From assembly GCA_003833135.1 (NCBI GenBank), contig QZLH01000041.1:154527-218526 (forward strand): a DNA stretch of 64,000 nucleotides, read 5' to 3'. Source of the DNA: Oehlia diaphana (Eukaryota; Glomeromycota; Glomeromycetes; Glomerales; Glomeraceae). The position numbers were made by a program, and so were the translations under genes. Shown here in pieces: positions 49,365 through 62,192 of this stretch (position 1 is the stretch's first letter; every line of letters starts with the position of its first letter). The notes under the pieces are model-generated. The model ran no database searches, had not been told where the DNA came from, and saw nothing but the letters and a program-made list of their open reading frames with translations.

Positions 49365-51139
49365 ATGAGTGACTTTGCTAATGAATAGTAAGTAAAATTT
49401 ATTTTTTTTTTGAACGCGTCATATATTATATAATTAATTCTTGTTACCATTACTTATTAGCGAGCGACAACGTCAAGAAAACATTCGTCGAAATGAGGAA
49501 ATCCTTCAGCAACTCAATATACCAGATATTGTCAGATCCTTTAAGAAACCCAAGCCAAAGCCAAGGCCACCAAAAGTTAAAACTCAGCCTATACGGCATT
49601 CTTTACGCTTACGTGGTGTTAAACCAGATTCGTCAGAAGAAAAAAGGCGAGTCGAAGAAGACATTGTAAAAAAAGAAAAAAGAGCTCGTCTAGAAGGCAT
49701 TCTAGCCTTGCACGCGATTCGTGCCAATAGAACATCAGTTGATGATACTAATCAATTCATAGGCATTCTATCTGATTTATCAATGGCCAAGGATTCTAGA
49801 AAGGATTATGAAGTTGATAAAGTTCAAACGAATGATGTTAACTTCGATTCAGTTCCAGGCGGCAAAGAGGGTTTGAAAGCAGTACGATGGAGATGTCGAT
49901 CACTTAATCTTAAAACGACCGAAGATTGGTCATCCGTTAAAGTAACCCCTGAAAGAATATATTGTATATCCGTACACCCCTCGAAAGATAAGATATTAGT
50001 ATCTGCGGGAGACAAACAAGGTTCTTTAGGTTTCTGGGATGTCAATGAGATAAATGTGAATGAATATGGGAACGGAGAATGCCAAACTTTCATGTTCGAC
50101 GCACATACAAAAACAATAACGTGTTCTCAATATTCTCCTACGGATTCAAATTTGCTCTTTACATCTTCGTATGATGGTTCAATTCGCTATCTCGACCTTA
50201 ATCAAGCTAAGTCTATAGAAACTTTCGTTAGTAATGAGTATACTTATACTCATTTTGATATGGACTCAACTGGGCAAATAATTTACTTTTCAACAAATGA
50301 AGGAACTGTTGGAGTCAAAGATATTCGTCAGCCTATAACCGTTTTTAACGGTTACGATCTTCATGATAAGAAAGTCGGATGTATTTCTTTGAATCCAATA
50401 CGTCCAGAATTAATGGTCACTGCTTCATTGGATAGGACGATGTGTCTTTGGGATATCCGTAAACTGGGCTCAGATTGTAAAGTACAAGAATTCACATTCA
50501 CTAAATCAGTAACTAGCGCATACTGGAGTCCCACAGGGGACAAAGTTGTTTCAACCAGCTATGATGACTTGATACGAGTATTCTATTATAATGAAGAAAG
50601 AAAATTAAAAGAACGTATACAGATCCCAAATAACAATCAAGTAGGAAGGTAAGTGCAAATTCATATGATTTATTTTACTTACGCAAATAATTACCGTTAT
50701 TATAACGTGCATAAATATCTTTACTTCCAAGGTGGGTGACAATGTTTCGAGCGACCTGGAATCCAAACCCAAACTTGCATCCTCATTTTATCGTTGGGAA
50801 TATGAAAAGATCGGCAGACATATATTCGGCAGTTACTGGAGAATTAATTGGGAATATGCGTGATGAGAATCTGTCTGCTATACCAGGTAAGAATCGAAAG
50901 TTATTCTGATAATTCTTGACTCAAAGAATATTTTATTTATATAATCTGCTTTCTTATTCAGCTGTAAATGCTTTTCACCCAAAACTAAACATAATTGTCA
51001 GTGGAAATGCTAGTGGTAGAATGGTTGTTTGGCGTAAGTATTAGTTGGGATTCTTTTGGTAATTTGAAATATATTAAAATAATTTTTTTTTATGTTCATA
51101 GAAGAGAAACCAAAGGTGACTCCTATCGTTTTAGTATGA
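49365..51139 (+). CDS. CMR1: CMR1/WDR76-type WD40 protein (DNA-damage associated)
   Basis: Exons 49365-49387, 49461-50648, 50732-50886, 50962-51033 and 51102-51139 (GT-AG) give 491 aa; yeast Cmr1 is 522. The short first exon encodes MSDFANEY and joins ERQRQENIRRNEEILQQL, the family's typical N-terminal helix, followed by a basic Lys/Pro stretch (KKPKPKPRPPK) and RHSLRLRG. From about residue 155 a WD40 propeller runs to the end, with repeats closing in GFWD, MCLWDIRK and MVVW. Yeast Cmr1 and vertebrate WDR76 bind DNA, prefer damaged sites and act in the replication-stress response and protein quality control in the nucleus. ACGCGT boxes at the start suggest G1/S expression. The C-terminus after the last WD motif is short (EKPKVTPIVLV). 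Confidence 0.9.
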
Positions 51140-52801
51140 GTTTAACGAGTATCTCGTTATATAATTATTAAGATGGATATTAATATTGGTAATGCTATAG
51201 GACGCGAAATAATTGAGAATTTTGAATTACTGTATAAAGGTTTGAACATGGGTTATTTCATAATGATGCTTATTTTTTACTAATAAATATTGTTGGGTAT
51301 GAAGAGGTTTTTATTTCATAAGCATTGCACGAATATGTACATAATAAGGTGTATATAACATAGCTGTTAAATTTCTTTAATATAAACTATTGTTTCACAT
51401 TGTTATTAAATTAAAAAAAAAAAAAATAATTACTAAATCCCGCGTCATTATCATATAAAATTATATTAAATATTTCTTACTTTATAGAACTAAATTAAAT
51501 TATAAAAAAAATATTAGACGTTCTAACTACCCTTAGAATTTCATCATTATTGAATACCTATGACCTATCTCACATGTGGTTTTTCTTTCTGTATCACCAT
51601 GTATCACCCCTGAGGTAACTGTTTACTATTTCTATCTTTATTATAAAAGTGATGTACAGTAACAGTACCTGGAGTGATAATCCGTACATTATTATTCCTT
51701 AGTCACGAACCTCGGTTATGATCTTTTGATCTTGAACTTTGTACGTACTGACGGTTATGAGATTTTTTGTAACGGAAAAGTTATATACGGTTAAATTGCA
51801 CGCACGCCCCAAATAGTTTTTAATCTTTTATAATTTTTTGTATAATATGAGCATTGAAAAGAAGACGGAAATTTTTTTTTTTTTATTTGCACATTTTATA
51901 CATTGATTTGGATCTAAACTGAAATAATGGTTTAATATCAACCAATAAAAAAAAATAAAATAAAATAAATAAATATATTTCGAACGAGGGGTAATCTGCA
52001 ACGGAATTACAGCATGATGCAAAGGTGTCATGTGCTTGTGAAAAGGTACGAAACGTTTTTATTTTTATAGAATCCTGCAATTACAAATTTTTTTTTTTTT
52101 TTTTTTGCTTTTTTTTTTGTGATACTCCTTAAGGATTATCCTTTTATATATATTTCTGCAATTTGAGCCATTTACATTATCAATTTATCAATATCATTGC
52201 GACAAAATTATCGTGAAAGCAATTCTCAAAAAATTATACAGTGAATCGTAAATGTACCAGCGTTTCTTTTTGGTTTATATTACATATGTCTTTTCGTGAA
52301 AAAAAAGAGAGAAAAAAAAAAATAATTAAAAACAATTGTTAGAGAATCATTATTTTTAATAGTGTATTACAAATTATTCACCTAACTATTCCTCGTTCGT
52401 CTCTATCATAAAAAACCAACGTCATATACATTTATCATAAGAGACTCTGTATCCCCAAACAAAAATAAATATTTGTACAGGTTTGTTTGTTTGATCAAAC
52501 ACAAGAAACTCGAAGACGTTATCAACCTGAGTATTTCCTTTAGTTAACAAACACTTACACTGAATACCAATATAAACAATACCGTTTGATTCTTCGGTCA
52601 CAAAAAAAAGTATAAAAGACACGAAGTTGTTAGAGAAAGGACATTTTATCTTTACATCAACAAATATATAGATATATTAGACAAAATATTGAATTTTCTC
52701 ACCTCTCCCTTACCTTTCCTATAAACTCGCGGCCCTTATAGCTCCCCTAGATTTACCTTACATACCGTTATATAGATTAGTTACATTTCTAAAATAGAAA
52801 T
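51140..52801. other. Spacer between CMR1 and the Vac7-like gene
   Basis: No gene is seen in 1.66 kb. Several long homopolymers occur (T20 with one interruption at about 52088-52108). A pyrimidine-rich stretch (CTCACCTCTCCCTTACC, about 52698-52714) precedes the Vac7-like start by about 90 nt and probably marks its promoter or transcription start. Confidence 0.45.
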
Positions 52802-55004
52802 ATGTCTTCTAATATAGTTAATTCACAACTTGGGCAAAGTTCACAAATTTCGAACCAAATGTCCTTTAGTATGCCAACTCAATCCACAATTTCTGAAGAA
52901 TCACCACAAAGTTACAGTTGTAGTGTGAGCAGTGGCAGTTCAACTATTTCAAATAATACACAACTGGAGATATCACAACAGCCACAGCAGCCACAGCCAC
53001 AGCAAAAACCAGTAATTCAACCACCTCATTCACCTTCCCGCACAAAAAAGTTGGTGGACAAATTCGCTACGCTTTCCCCAAGAATCATGAAAAATAAATC
53101 TGATAGACAATTAATTGTAGAAACTGCCTATTGTAACCGAAATGCAAAAAAGGATAATGCACAGGTAAATTTATATATTTTTTTATTTATATATATTTTT
53201 TATAAAATATTCTTTTTTTTTTTTTTGTGAGTTAAAATAATTTTGAAGATAGGAATTGTTTAATTTTTTGGCATCAAAAACCAAAAATCAAGAATCACGT
53301 GCTTTTTTCAAAAAAAAAAAAGGAAGTTAACTAATGTGTCGCCTTTTGAATAGTCTGAACAGCGGCCTAATAAAGCGGTAGAAACTGTGAAACCTTCAAA
53401 AAAGAAAAAGCGTGCACCAATCAACATAACCGAAGGTGGGTATACTTTTAATAATTTCCGATTAACATTTTTGTTTTTTTGCCCACTGTTCAGTGAAATA
53501 TAATTTGCGTTACACAGGAATGTCACGAGCTGATATATTTGCTGCTAATGTTGCCAGCGCTGTAGATGCTGCTGAAGGTGAGCATGCAAGATGATGGTCT
53601 TATGATATTTTAACACATTTGTTTCCAATTATTTAACGATATTTTTTTGTGATTAAAGATGCTGATGAAGAAGAAGATTATATATATAGCAACGATCACT
53701 CTCGCGCATCATCTGTGACGAGTTTATCTAGTGGACCGCCGCAATTACAGCCATTTTCATACCCACATATGCCATCTGATAATAATTATGGATATCCTTC
53801 TTATCACATGCCTCCTAATATGTACGGTGCGATTCCAAATTCACACCGCCCATACAGTAATTATTTACATCGTCCTCCGTTTTACGGTTATTACAATAGC
53901 ACATCTGGAACAGACAATGTAGCTCCAAACCAATTTAATCGAGGCGGTTCACAAAATAATTTTAATAACCACAATACTTATAAATCAAATGGAGTTATGC
54001 GATCCTCATTACCCGATATGTCTCAATATGTCTTTCAATATAAAAAGGGATACCCTAATTATGGATCTTCAAATTATCCTTATAATGCTTACAATGATTG
54101 GTATGCTGATGATGAAAGATTACCATTATTTGCACCAAATTATGAGACGCGCCAAAGGTAATTATAAAATAAGCGAGTTAAAATCATTGATAAAGTTCTC
54201 ATTTTTTTTTTTTTTTTATTATTTTTAGACAATCATGCGTCCCGACAATGTCTTCTTTAACAGTAATCATCGTATTCCTTTTGGCATCCTCTTATTTATT
54301 ATATTTTGCATCCACACGTCCATTAACGGATGTTAGTATTACTGGTATATCAGATATTCTTGCCGCAGATACAGAACTTATATTTAACATTCATGTAAAG
54401 GGCCGTAATTACGGCCTTTGGAATATTGAGATTGTAAGATCAGATCTTACCGTCTTTGCCACACCTATAAATAGTGTACCTGGTGGAATTCCTGGTGGAC
54501 CAGGAAGTCACTGGGACGATGCCAAGGATAGTGAACCTATAAGTGAGGTTACACCTAGTGAACTAGGAAGTATATTACTTTTCGATGAACCCCTCGTATT
54601 TGCTGCTGGATTTAATAAAACAGGCGTAGTAAGTGAGCCGTCGGGACAAGTTAGATTGAGAAATCCTGGTGGCGAAGAAGGCCAAGAACGATGGTATGTG
54701 CAATTTATTATTTTATTTTAAATTTATTTTTAGCAGTTACTTACTTTTGTTTTTATGATTCGATAGGTCATATATTGTAAGGCGACAATATGATTTAACT
54801 ATACGTGGATTTTTTAAATATAGTTTACCGTTCTCAAAAGATCGTGTCGTTCGGGTGTGTTACGTAACAAGAGTAGATGGTGGCAGCGATTCAAGTGTTG
54901 GATCAGACGATGGCCATGACGATAAACCTATAAGTAATACAAGTAATATTGATAATGTCATAATGGGGGCATGTGGTGACTGGGAAAAAGAGCAAGATGA
55001 ATGA
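52802..55004 (+). CDS. VAC7: Vac7-like vacuolar segregation protein
   Basis: Exons 52802-53164, 53354-53435, 53518-53577, 53659-54157, 54229-54693 and 54767-55004 keep frame and give 568 aa. The first 330 residues are disordered, with Ser/Gln/Pro-rich runs (QQPQQPQPQQKP), a basic KPSKKKKR stretch, the conserved family block RADIFAANVASAVDAAE, and a Tyr/Pro/Asn-rich stretch (about residues 190-320). One membrane segment (VIIVFLLASSYLLYF, about 346-360) is followed by a lumenal domain with DVSITGISDILAADTELIF and NYGLWNIEI, the most conserved part of fungal Vac7. In yeast Vac7 activates the PI3P 5-kinase Fab1 and so raises PI(3,5)P2 and controls vacuole size. The topology (cytosolic N, lumenal C) is inferred from the family. 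Confidence 0.85.
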
Positions 55005-55471
55005 TTTATTTTCTCTCTTAAGGAAAAATTTATGTATATTATGAATTAATTATGGTAATAAGCTCATGTCTATATATAGTTTTTTTTCATATTAGATAAA
55101 TTATACATCTTTTGCAAAAAGTTGTACAGTATTCTTATCTTTGTTTTTTGCAAGGATGTTAAAATATTAATTTTTGGTTAAAAGTGTATTTAAAAAAAAA
55201 AATTTTATATACTATACTAGTAGTACAATTAATAAACATTTTTGATTGGTGTAAAGTTCACATTATAGAATTAAAATAACAACTTCTTTTCTCTATCTTT
55301 TACTTTAATGTCAATTTTAAATGACGTAATCATGTAACAACTTTTATATTTTGTAACTCAACGTGATCGTGATCTGCATATGTTTCAATTTCTCCACAAT
55401 AATATGATTCTTGTAAGTAGGTGATGACTCTCACAACACATCGAAATATCGGGACAGAGACGGTTAATTAA

Positions 55472-55609
55472 CTTAGGAAAGCTATCAGGAAGGAGTTTCA
55501 TCCTAAGTTTGAAGACGTATCCCTAGCGACATTGAACTATGGAGGGCGGGACATTTCACTCAAAGAAGAAAATTATAAATTAACTGCCGTAAATACAAAA
55601 AATTCACGT
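55472..55609 (+). pseudogene. Possible Crinkler-like N-terminal relic
   Basis: The frame reads LRKAIRKEFHPKFEDVSLA then TLNYGGRDISLKEEN before a stop at 55610. This resembles the ubiquitin-like N-terminal pattern of Crinkler-type proteins (L(K/R)KAIKxE..F..V..L.LW.V.I), with the tryptophan missing. The frame is closed on both sides and no C-terminal domain follows, so it is at most a broken copy. The match is by pattern only. Confidence 0.25.
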
Positions 55610-56610
55610 TAGGATTAAGGAGGAGCTTGAGGGTATCAAACTGTCTCCACTTTTGATTAGCAAACACTTCTACTCTACTCTACTTGACATATTATCGTAC
55701 AGCATCTGTCGAAGCGAAAGAGGTCTGTTGCACTGCAAATGGATGCAAGCTAAAGTTTCGAAGTCTCTGTATAAGTTGTGAAAAGAACATTTGTTAGTTT
55801 CTATGATGAGAAGGATTGGCGATTGTAATCTGAACTCAAGGATTAAAGATAGACTTCTCAATCGTCGTAGACACATGTGGACATCGTTTCATTTTTTTTT
55901 TTATAATGCCGCATAACATGTCCAACGGAAGTTAATTATGGTGATTTGCAGTAAAACAGCCATTCTCATGGTTATTTCCTAGATCAAGATATTGTTAAGA
56001 CTAACAGCTGAATTTATTTCATCTTTATGGTGTTTGCTTCTTTTAAAATGGTGGCGTAAAGCAGTAAAGGTATGTCCGTATGTTCAGGATACAAATTATC
56101 TGTAAAGGGCCAATGGATTTGGTTATCAAGGCTGGTGATTTGATTATTATTGTTACCGAGACTAAAAGGAGATTTTAACTGGGGGGATTGTCAGAACGCA
56201 ATTCAGTTACAAGATTCGCTTCAATGTAATATGTAAATATGATAAGGAAGAAATAATGTATGATGTCATTTGACAGGGGTTTATTGGGTTATCATTAGGC
56301 TAGTGAGCGAATAATGAGCGCTAATTCCGTTTACTTTAAATTGATTTGACAAATTCATGTGCTTAAAAAACTCAAGGAATTGGTTGAGCAAATCAAGTGG
56401 GTGACGGATGAATTTGAATCGAAAGGCATTAAAAAATAGATTATCATTTATTTTAAATATATTATTATACTGCAATAATAATTGGCCGGAAAAATAAATC
56501 AATCTATTTTCATTGCTAATGCCTATGCATTGCTTACCTTATCACGTATTTTTTTTCCAAAAATAAATTTGCTTCTATAGCGCAGCACATGAAATAAAAA
56601 AAATATTTAA

Positions 56611-56814
56611 CATTTAGAAATAGAAGAAATTGATATTGATAGGATATTTGAAAAAGAATTGGAACGAATAGATCAGTTAACAAATGAAATGAAAGGAAAG
56701 TATCAGCAAATCTTTTCGTTACAAGAAAAAATGATAGAAATCAAAAGAAAAGAAAAACAGGTATATGAAGAATTTTATAATAAAAACAGATATAACAGAT
56801 ATAATAAATGTTAA
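56611..56814 (+). pseudogene. Isolated coiled-coil-like exon or relic
   Basis: A 67-residue frame after a stop at 56608, rich in E/K/I (EEIDIDRIFEKELERIDQL.. KEKQVYEEFYNKN), with heptad-like spacing suggesting a coiled coil. An ATTTAG acceptor-like signal sits at its start, so it could be the last exon of a gene whose upstream exons I cannot find. No ATG or promoter is evident. Confidence 0.3.
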
Positions 56815-59800
56815 TATTAAAAAAAGATATACAGAAAAATTAAAATGAAGTAATGAATCGCAACGCTCATTCTTATAATCATGATAGAATAATCAATTAG
56901 TGTTCATGTCATTGCAACTCTGATCGATTCTGGTACACCTCTTATACAGCGCCTTCCTAAAAAATATACCACCTTCTTTTACATACAGTAACTTTTTAGC
57001 ACAAAGCTACAATTATAATTTTATATTTGTTTAATTGTTAAGGTCTAAAGAATACTTTTTTTAAAAAAATATTCTGCCAATTTTATATAAAAATTTGCAA
57101 GAATTCATATATAAATCTTCAGAAAAATAATGACCTTTTTGGCCATATCTTTAAAAAAAAAAGGATAAACTTAGTCTTTATTTATACAAGAAGTAACTCT
57201 GAAAAAATTCATTTTAGCAGTTATTTTATTGTATATTTACGGTAATTGTAACTTTATAATATATTATAATTATTATTTTTTTTACAGCAAAATATATAAC
57301 TACCTTGCATTTTATGTTCATAATAAATATATCTTGTATTAACTTATAAATTCTACTATAAAAAGAATATTTAAATATTTATTATATAAAAATGATATAG
57401 ATTCTAAAATAACAAAAAATAAATATGAATATTATAAAAAATATAAAGAAAATTATAAATTAACTTAATTATTACAAACTTTAATTTTAATTTTATAGTT
57501 AACTTTTGAAATACAAAGCTTTTTATAATTAATTAATTGTAAAAATATTTTAAATTTTAAAATGGTTTATAAACAATTTCTAATAGCCTAATACTAGTTA
57601 CTTTATTACATGTTTATGTATAATTCTAACTAAATCTATTAGGCAAATATCCTGTTGAATAAATATTTGTTGAAAAATTATGTATAATTATTTTAATTAA
57701 TAAATATATTTAATAAAATATTAACTAAAATATCATCTAATTTAAGATAAAATTTATATAGAAAATTAAAAAATCTATTTAAATTTATTATAATCTATAT
57801 AAAATTTAAATATTTAATATAATAAATAAACTTTTAGCTAAAATTATCTTTTTTTTAAAAAATTTAAAAAAATTATTTTTTATAAATATTTTGGTTTAAT
57901 ATTAATAAACTTTTTTTTAAAATTATGAAGTTTAATGAGAAAATTCATCAAAATCAACTTACTGAATGCTAAAACAATCATATAATTTAATTTTTAATTT
58001 TTTAAAAATAGGCCAATTTGCTATATTTGATACATTATAATTTACAAATTATATTAATTAATCTAATATGATAAATAATAAATAATTTATCATTATAAAA
58101 ATATTTAATTTTTCTAACTATTATCAAGGGTAATAATAATCACTGATGACTGAAATTATGACAATTAACCAGTATTAAAAAATATAATACTGATAAAAAT
58201 TGATAATTCTGGCCAAAAGTGATGATCACTTCCAATATTTTAAAGTAAAAAATGAAAATATTTATCAATTATTTATTAATATTAACTAATTAAAAATGAA
58301 CCATATATTTTTTTATTATAACTTTTAAAATAATATTTTATTTGATAGATTTTAGTTTTTTTTGATCATTTAGTTTTAATAATCATATAAAAAATTTAAA
58401 AAATTGCTTAAATATATAAATAAAATTTATTGCCAATATTTGTATCTAATAGTATTTTTTTTCCTATAATTATTAATTCTTTAGATTATAAATTAAAATA
58501 AATTTGCAAAATAAATAAAATATATAAAAATTTTATAGAATTCTGGTAATTTTACTAGCAATTCTATTGGTTAACTAATTTAAAAAAGAATAATACAATG
58601 TAATCCCTATAAAAAGTATTTATTAAAATTTATCCTATAGTTTTTAATCAATTTCTGTGACTTTTTTTACTAATATTTTCATAATAACTAATCAATATGT
58701 TTATATTACATAATAAATTATAAAACTTATTATTATACCATTAAAAATAAAAAAATGATATTATTTTATTTGCATTTGTATATAAAGAATTTTAAAATCA
58801 AAACTATTTTTATATATAAAAAGAAACATTTGAAAAGGTACAATTTTAGAATAAAAGTATTTCATTTTTTAAGAAAACCTTAGCTTGTGCATCATCTTTA
58901 TCTAAATCTAAGGAAATTGCAAGTTGAAAATTTATGTAAAACTTTTTTATTTTTTTAACCATTATGGTTTGAATAAATGGAATAAAGAAAAAAGTATAAA
59001 GTTTAAGAATAGTTTGTAAAATACTATTTATAATAGTTAAAAAATAAACTATAAAATTAGTAGTCAAAATAAACTATCAATAAACTCATAGAAGTATAGG
59101 ATGAAACTGTAGGATAAATTAATTATTTCATAGAATCACTAAAATATTATGATTTTTACAGTTGCATTGTAAAAATTATTAATATTCACAGTTTTTTATA
59201 AAATAATTATTACATATTTCACCTCTTCTGTATGATGTTTAAATCCAACAAAAATTTGTAAAAAAAAAAATTTTTAATATACAAACCTTTTTAAAAATTA
59301 TGTAATATGTATAATTTTACCTATTCTGCAAGTTTACTTAAAGCATCAAAAATGATTTAAATGTCATTTTTAACTTATTTAACAAAACTTTTTTCAAATT
59401 TTTTTATTAAATATATTTAATTTTAGCCAGAATTAACTGATCAGCATAAAAAATTTCTTTTTTTAGAATAAAGTGAAATCATATAAGGGTTGGATATAAA
59501 TTTACCTTTTAAAATATATTTGATTTTATTTTATATTTAAAATATATTAAAAATATATTGAAATAAAAAAAATTAAATATAATTTAATTATAACTTAAGT
59601 ATACAATAATATACTTAAAATACACTGAAATGCAAATGTAATTTAAGTATATATTAGTTATAATTTAAATGTAAATTTAACTTTTAGTATATTTTAAGTA
59701 TAAAATAAAAAAATTAAATATATTTTAAAGAAAATAAAGTATATTTAAATAGATATTAAATAAGTATAAATACTTTCTATTAGAAATATTATTTTTTATA

Positions 59801-60397
59801 TATATTTATAATAGGATTATTAAAATTTTTTATATATAAATTTACTTTATAATTTTAATAATTTATAGTAGAGTTTTAATTTTATATAAAATAATTATAT
59901 AATTAAATATTTTATTTCAAATTAATTTTACTTTATTTTTTTTTAAAAAATATTTATAGTTATAAATATTAAATTATATCTAATATAAAAAATTAATATA
60001 TATATTTTTATTTTTAAATTTATCAAAAATTACATGTAATTTTGATAAATTAAATTTATAAATTATAGAAAGATAAAATACAGCTTATTGAAATCATTTT
60101 ATTTAATGATTAAGTATAAATATTAATTTAATAAATATTTGATAATAATTATCTAAATATTTGTTTAAAATTATATGGCTTATCTACATATATAAACAAA
60201 CATTCTTCCAATAAATCATGTTTAATTAGTTATTATCAATAGGATGAATACCTTGTAAATATTGTAAAACCAGTTTTTAGAGCATTATCATGTCTGGTAG
60301 CAGTGTCAGATTTGGGAGCATGCATAAAAAATTCTTAAGAAAGTGTTTCAGCATTTTTTCTTGTATGGATTTCTTTATATTTTATGTTAGGCGACTT

Positions 60398-61266
60398 TAA
60401 AGATGGTTATCAGTCCTAAAAGACTATAGTCTCACAGTTTTACACCTTAAAAAGACAGACCAGTCCATTTTGGTGTAGGATCACAGTCTTTCAGTCCTGT
60501 TCATCTTGGTGTAGGATCACAGTCTTTCAGTCCTGTAACACATACAATAAGACTAACAGTTTTTTAAGACCGATCAGTCTTTTTCTTTTTCTGCAAATAA
60601 AAAATTTTTTCTATACTTTACTATTCTTTATAAATGAACACTAATTGTATAAATTTATAGAAACCATTCTAAACATATATTATAAGCAAATAACATATAT
60701 AAAGACAGATTTATCATACTTTATTAATGTTAATTTTCTTTTTTTCCTTGGAGACAGGGAGATAGTCTTTACAAGAAATAAGGTGAAGTTTCAATATGCA
60801 TATAATAACTTATATATAAAGACTGATACAAAGACCAGGTAAGTCTCAGGACTAGGACCCCGGATATCTAATATAAAGGTCATAATGGACTTTTGGCCAA
60901 AAACACCCCTTTTTGCTGAAACTCAAAAAATCGTTTTTTGTAAATATCTCAGCATCCAGTGATTCAATTTTAATGAACTTTTTTTTTATTTTGTAGCCCT
61001 CAATTAGCTCTACAATTTAAAAAAGAGTTCATCAAAATTGGACCACTGGATGCCGAGATATTTACAAAAAACAATTTTTTGAGCCCCTGAAAAATGGGCC
61101 AATCTGCCGAAAGTGTGACTTATGACCTGTTTTGGAGATATCCGGGGTCCTTCAGGACTGGTCCTACTGCGCCAAGAAAAATAAAAGACCGCGGTCTAGT
61201 CCTACAAGTCCTGGGACTGACCAGTCCAGAACTGAGTAGGACCGGCAGGACTGATGACCATCTTTA
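60398..61266. mobile_element. hAT-like non-autonomous element 1
   Basis: The terminal inverted repeats TAAAGATGGTTATCAGTCCT (60398-60417) and its inverse at 61247-61266 match at 19 of 20 bases. They are flanked by an 8-bp target duplication with one mismatch (GGCGACTT at 60390-60397, GGTGACTT at 61267-61274). Eight-base duplications are the hallmark of hAT transposons. Subterminal AGTCCT/AGGACT words recur many times, including a tandem GGTGTAGGATCACAGTCTTT unit near 60472-60535. There is no transposase; a separate foldback is inserted at 60855-61150. Confidence 0.8.
60855..61150. repeat. Nested 296-bp foldback element
   Basis: The termini GGACCCCGGATATCT and AGATATCCGGGGTCC are perfect inverted repeats. 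Further inside, GTAAATATCTC(A/G)GCATCCAGTG pairs with its inverse near 61033-61072, so most of the element can fold into one long hairpin. It lies inside hAT-like element 1. No duplication of the insertion site is clear. Confidence 0.7.
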
Positions 61267-61984
61267 GGTGACTTAGACCATTTTAAAATCTAATTTTGAA
61301 AGTAAATTTTCAAAATTATTAATTAAAAATAGTTAAAATTTTATTTTACTATAATTTTATATATTAATTAAATTATATAAGCAATAATTTTGAAATTAGT
61401 CAGCTAAATAATATAACTTTTTAGATAAAATTGATAAAATGCTTTATAAATACTACTTGGTTCTTTTTTATTAAATTTTTTTATAAGTAATGAATTATTT
61501 TTCCCAGATTTTTGAATGGCCATTAGATCTATTTTTTTTAATAAAAAGTAAATAAAATTAAAAAAAGTACACGTTCATTTTATTAAAACAGATGACTTAG
61601 CATAATTCAATTGCTGTCAAATAATTCAGCTGAAATGAATTTTTTAAGATAATCATTTAAAAAAAAAGCATTCAATAACCATTAAATCTAGTAAAAACAA
61701 TCCACTTTTTAAAATTAATCAGTTTTAAATGAAAAAAATAACTATAAAAAAATTGTTATTTAAAATGCTGAAAATAAGCATTCGAATTACAGCTTTTTGT
61801 TGTATAATCTAAGGATCGGAATTGAGTTGAAAAAATTGAAACTATATGTAAAATTGATTTTAAAGAAGTGATTCTTAGGGATGGTTAAGTCAGTCCTGGG
61901 CCTATGAGTTCTATTGAACGGACCTGTGGACATGGTCCTGAACTAAGTTATTTATAGATTTTATGGATCTAAGTGATAACAAAT

Positions 61985-62175
61985 ATAAAAAAAGTGAGTT
62001 GCAGTATTGGGATCCACTTTTTTATATTGATTCTATATAAAAAAAAGTGAGTTGCGGTATTGCGATTCACATTTTTATATGATTTTAATATAAAAATGTG
62101 AATCGCAATATCACAACTCCCTTTTTTATATAATTTTAATAATATAAAATTGCATTGCAATATTGCAGTGCATTT
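61985..62175. repeat. Imperfect palindromic repeat cluster AAAAAGTGAGTTGC-type
   Basis: Units of the form AAAAA(G/T)GTGA(G/A)T(T/C)GC(A/G)(G/A)TAT(T/C) followed by their inverse alternate four or five times, separated by TATATTGATTCTATAT-like AT stretches. Each unit can pair with its neighbours. It may be a stack of very short foldbacks inside hAT-like element 2. Confidence 0.5.
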
Positions 62176-62192
62176 TTTTATATTTATTATTA

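Larger units (their letters stand above)
55005..60397. other. Gene-poor, extremely AT-rich spacer
   Basis: From 55.0 to 56.8 kb the base composition is mixed and there are gene relics (55472-55609 and 56611-56814). From about 56820 to 60380 the DNA is an AT desert with almost no G/C-rich words, long A/T runs, and no protein-like frame on either strand. No inverted-repeat element could be delimited inside the desert. Confidence 0.55.

Noticed and set aside
49824..50093. Minus-strand frame opposite CMR1
   Set aside because: It is the antisense shadow of the large WD40 exon.
58846..59067. Minus-strand 73-aa frame in the AT desert
   Set aside because: Low-complexity F/I/K/L composition is expected from AT-rich DNA by chance.
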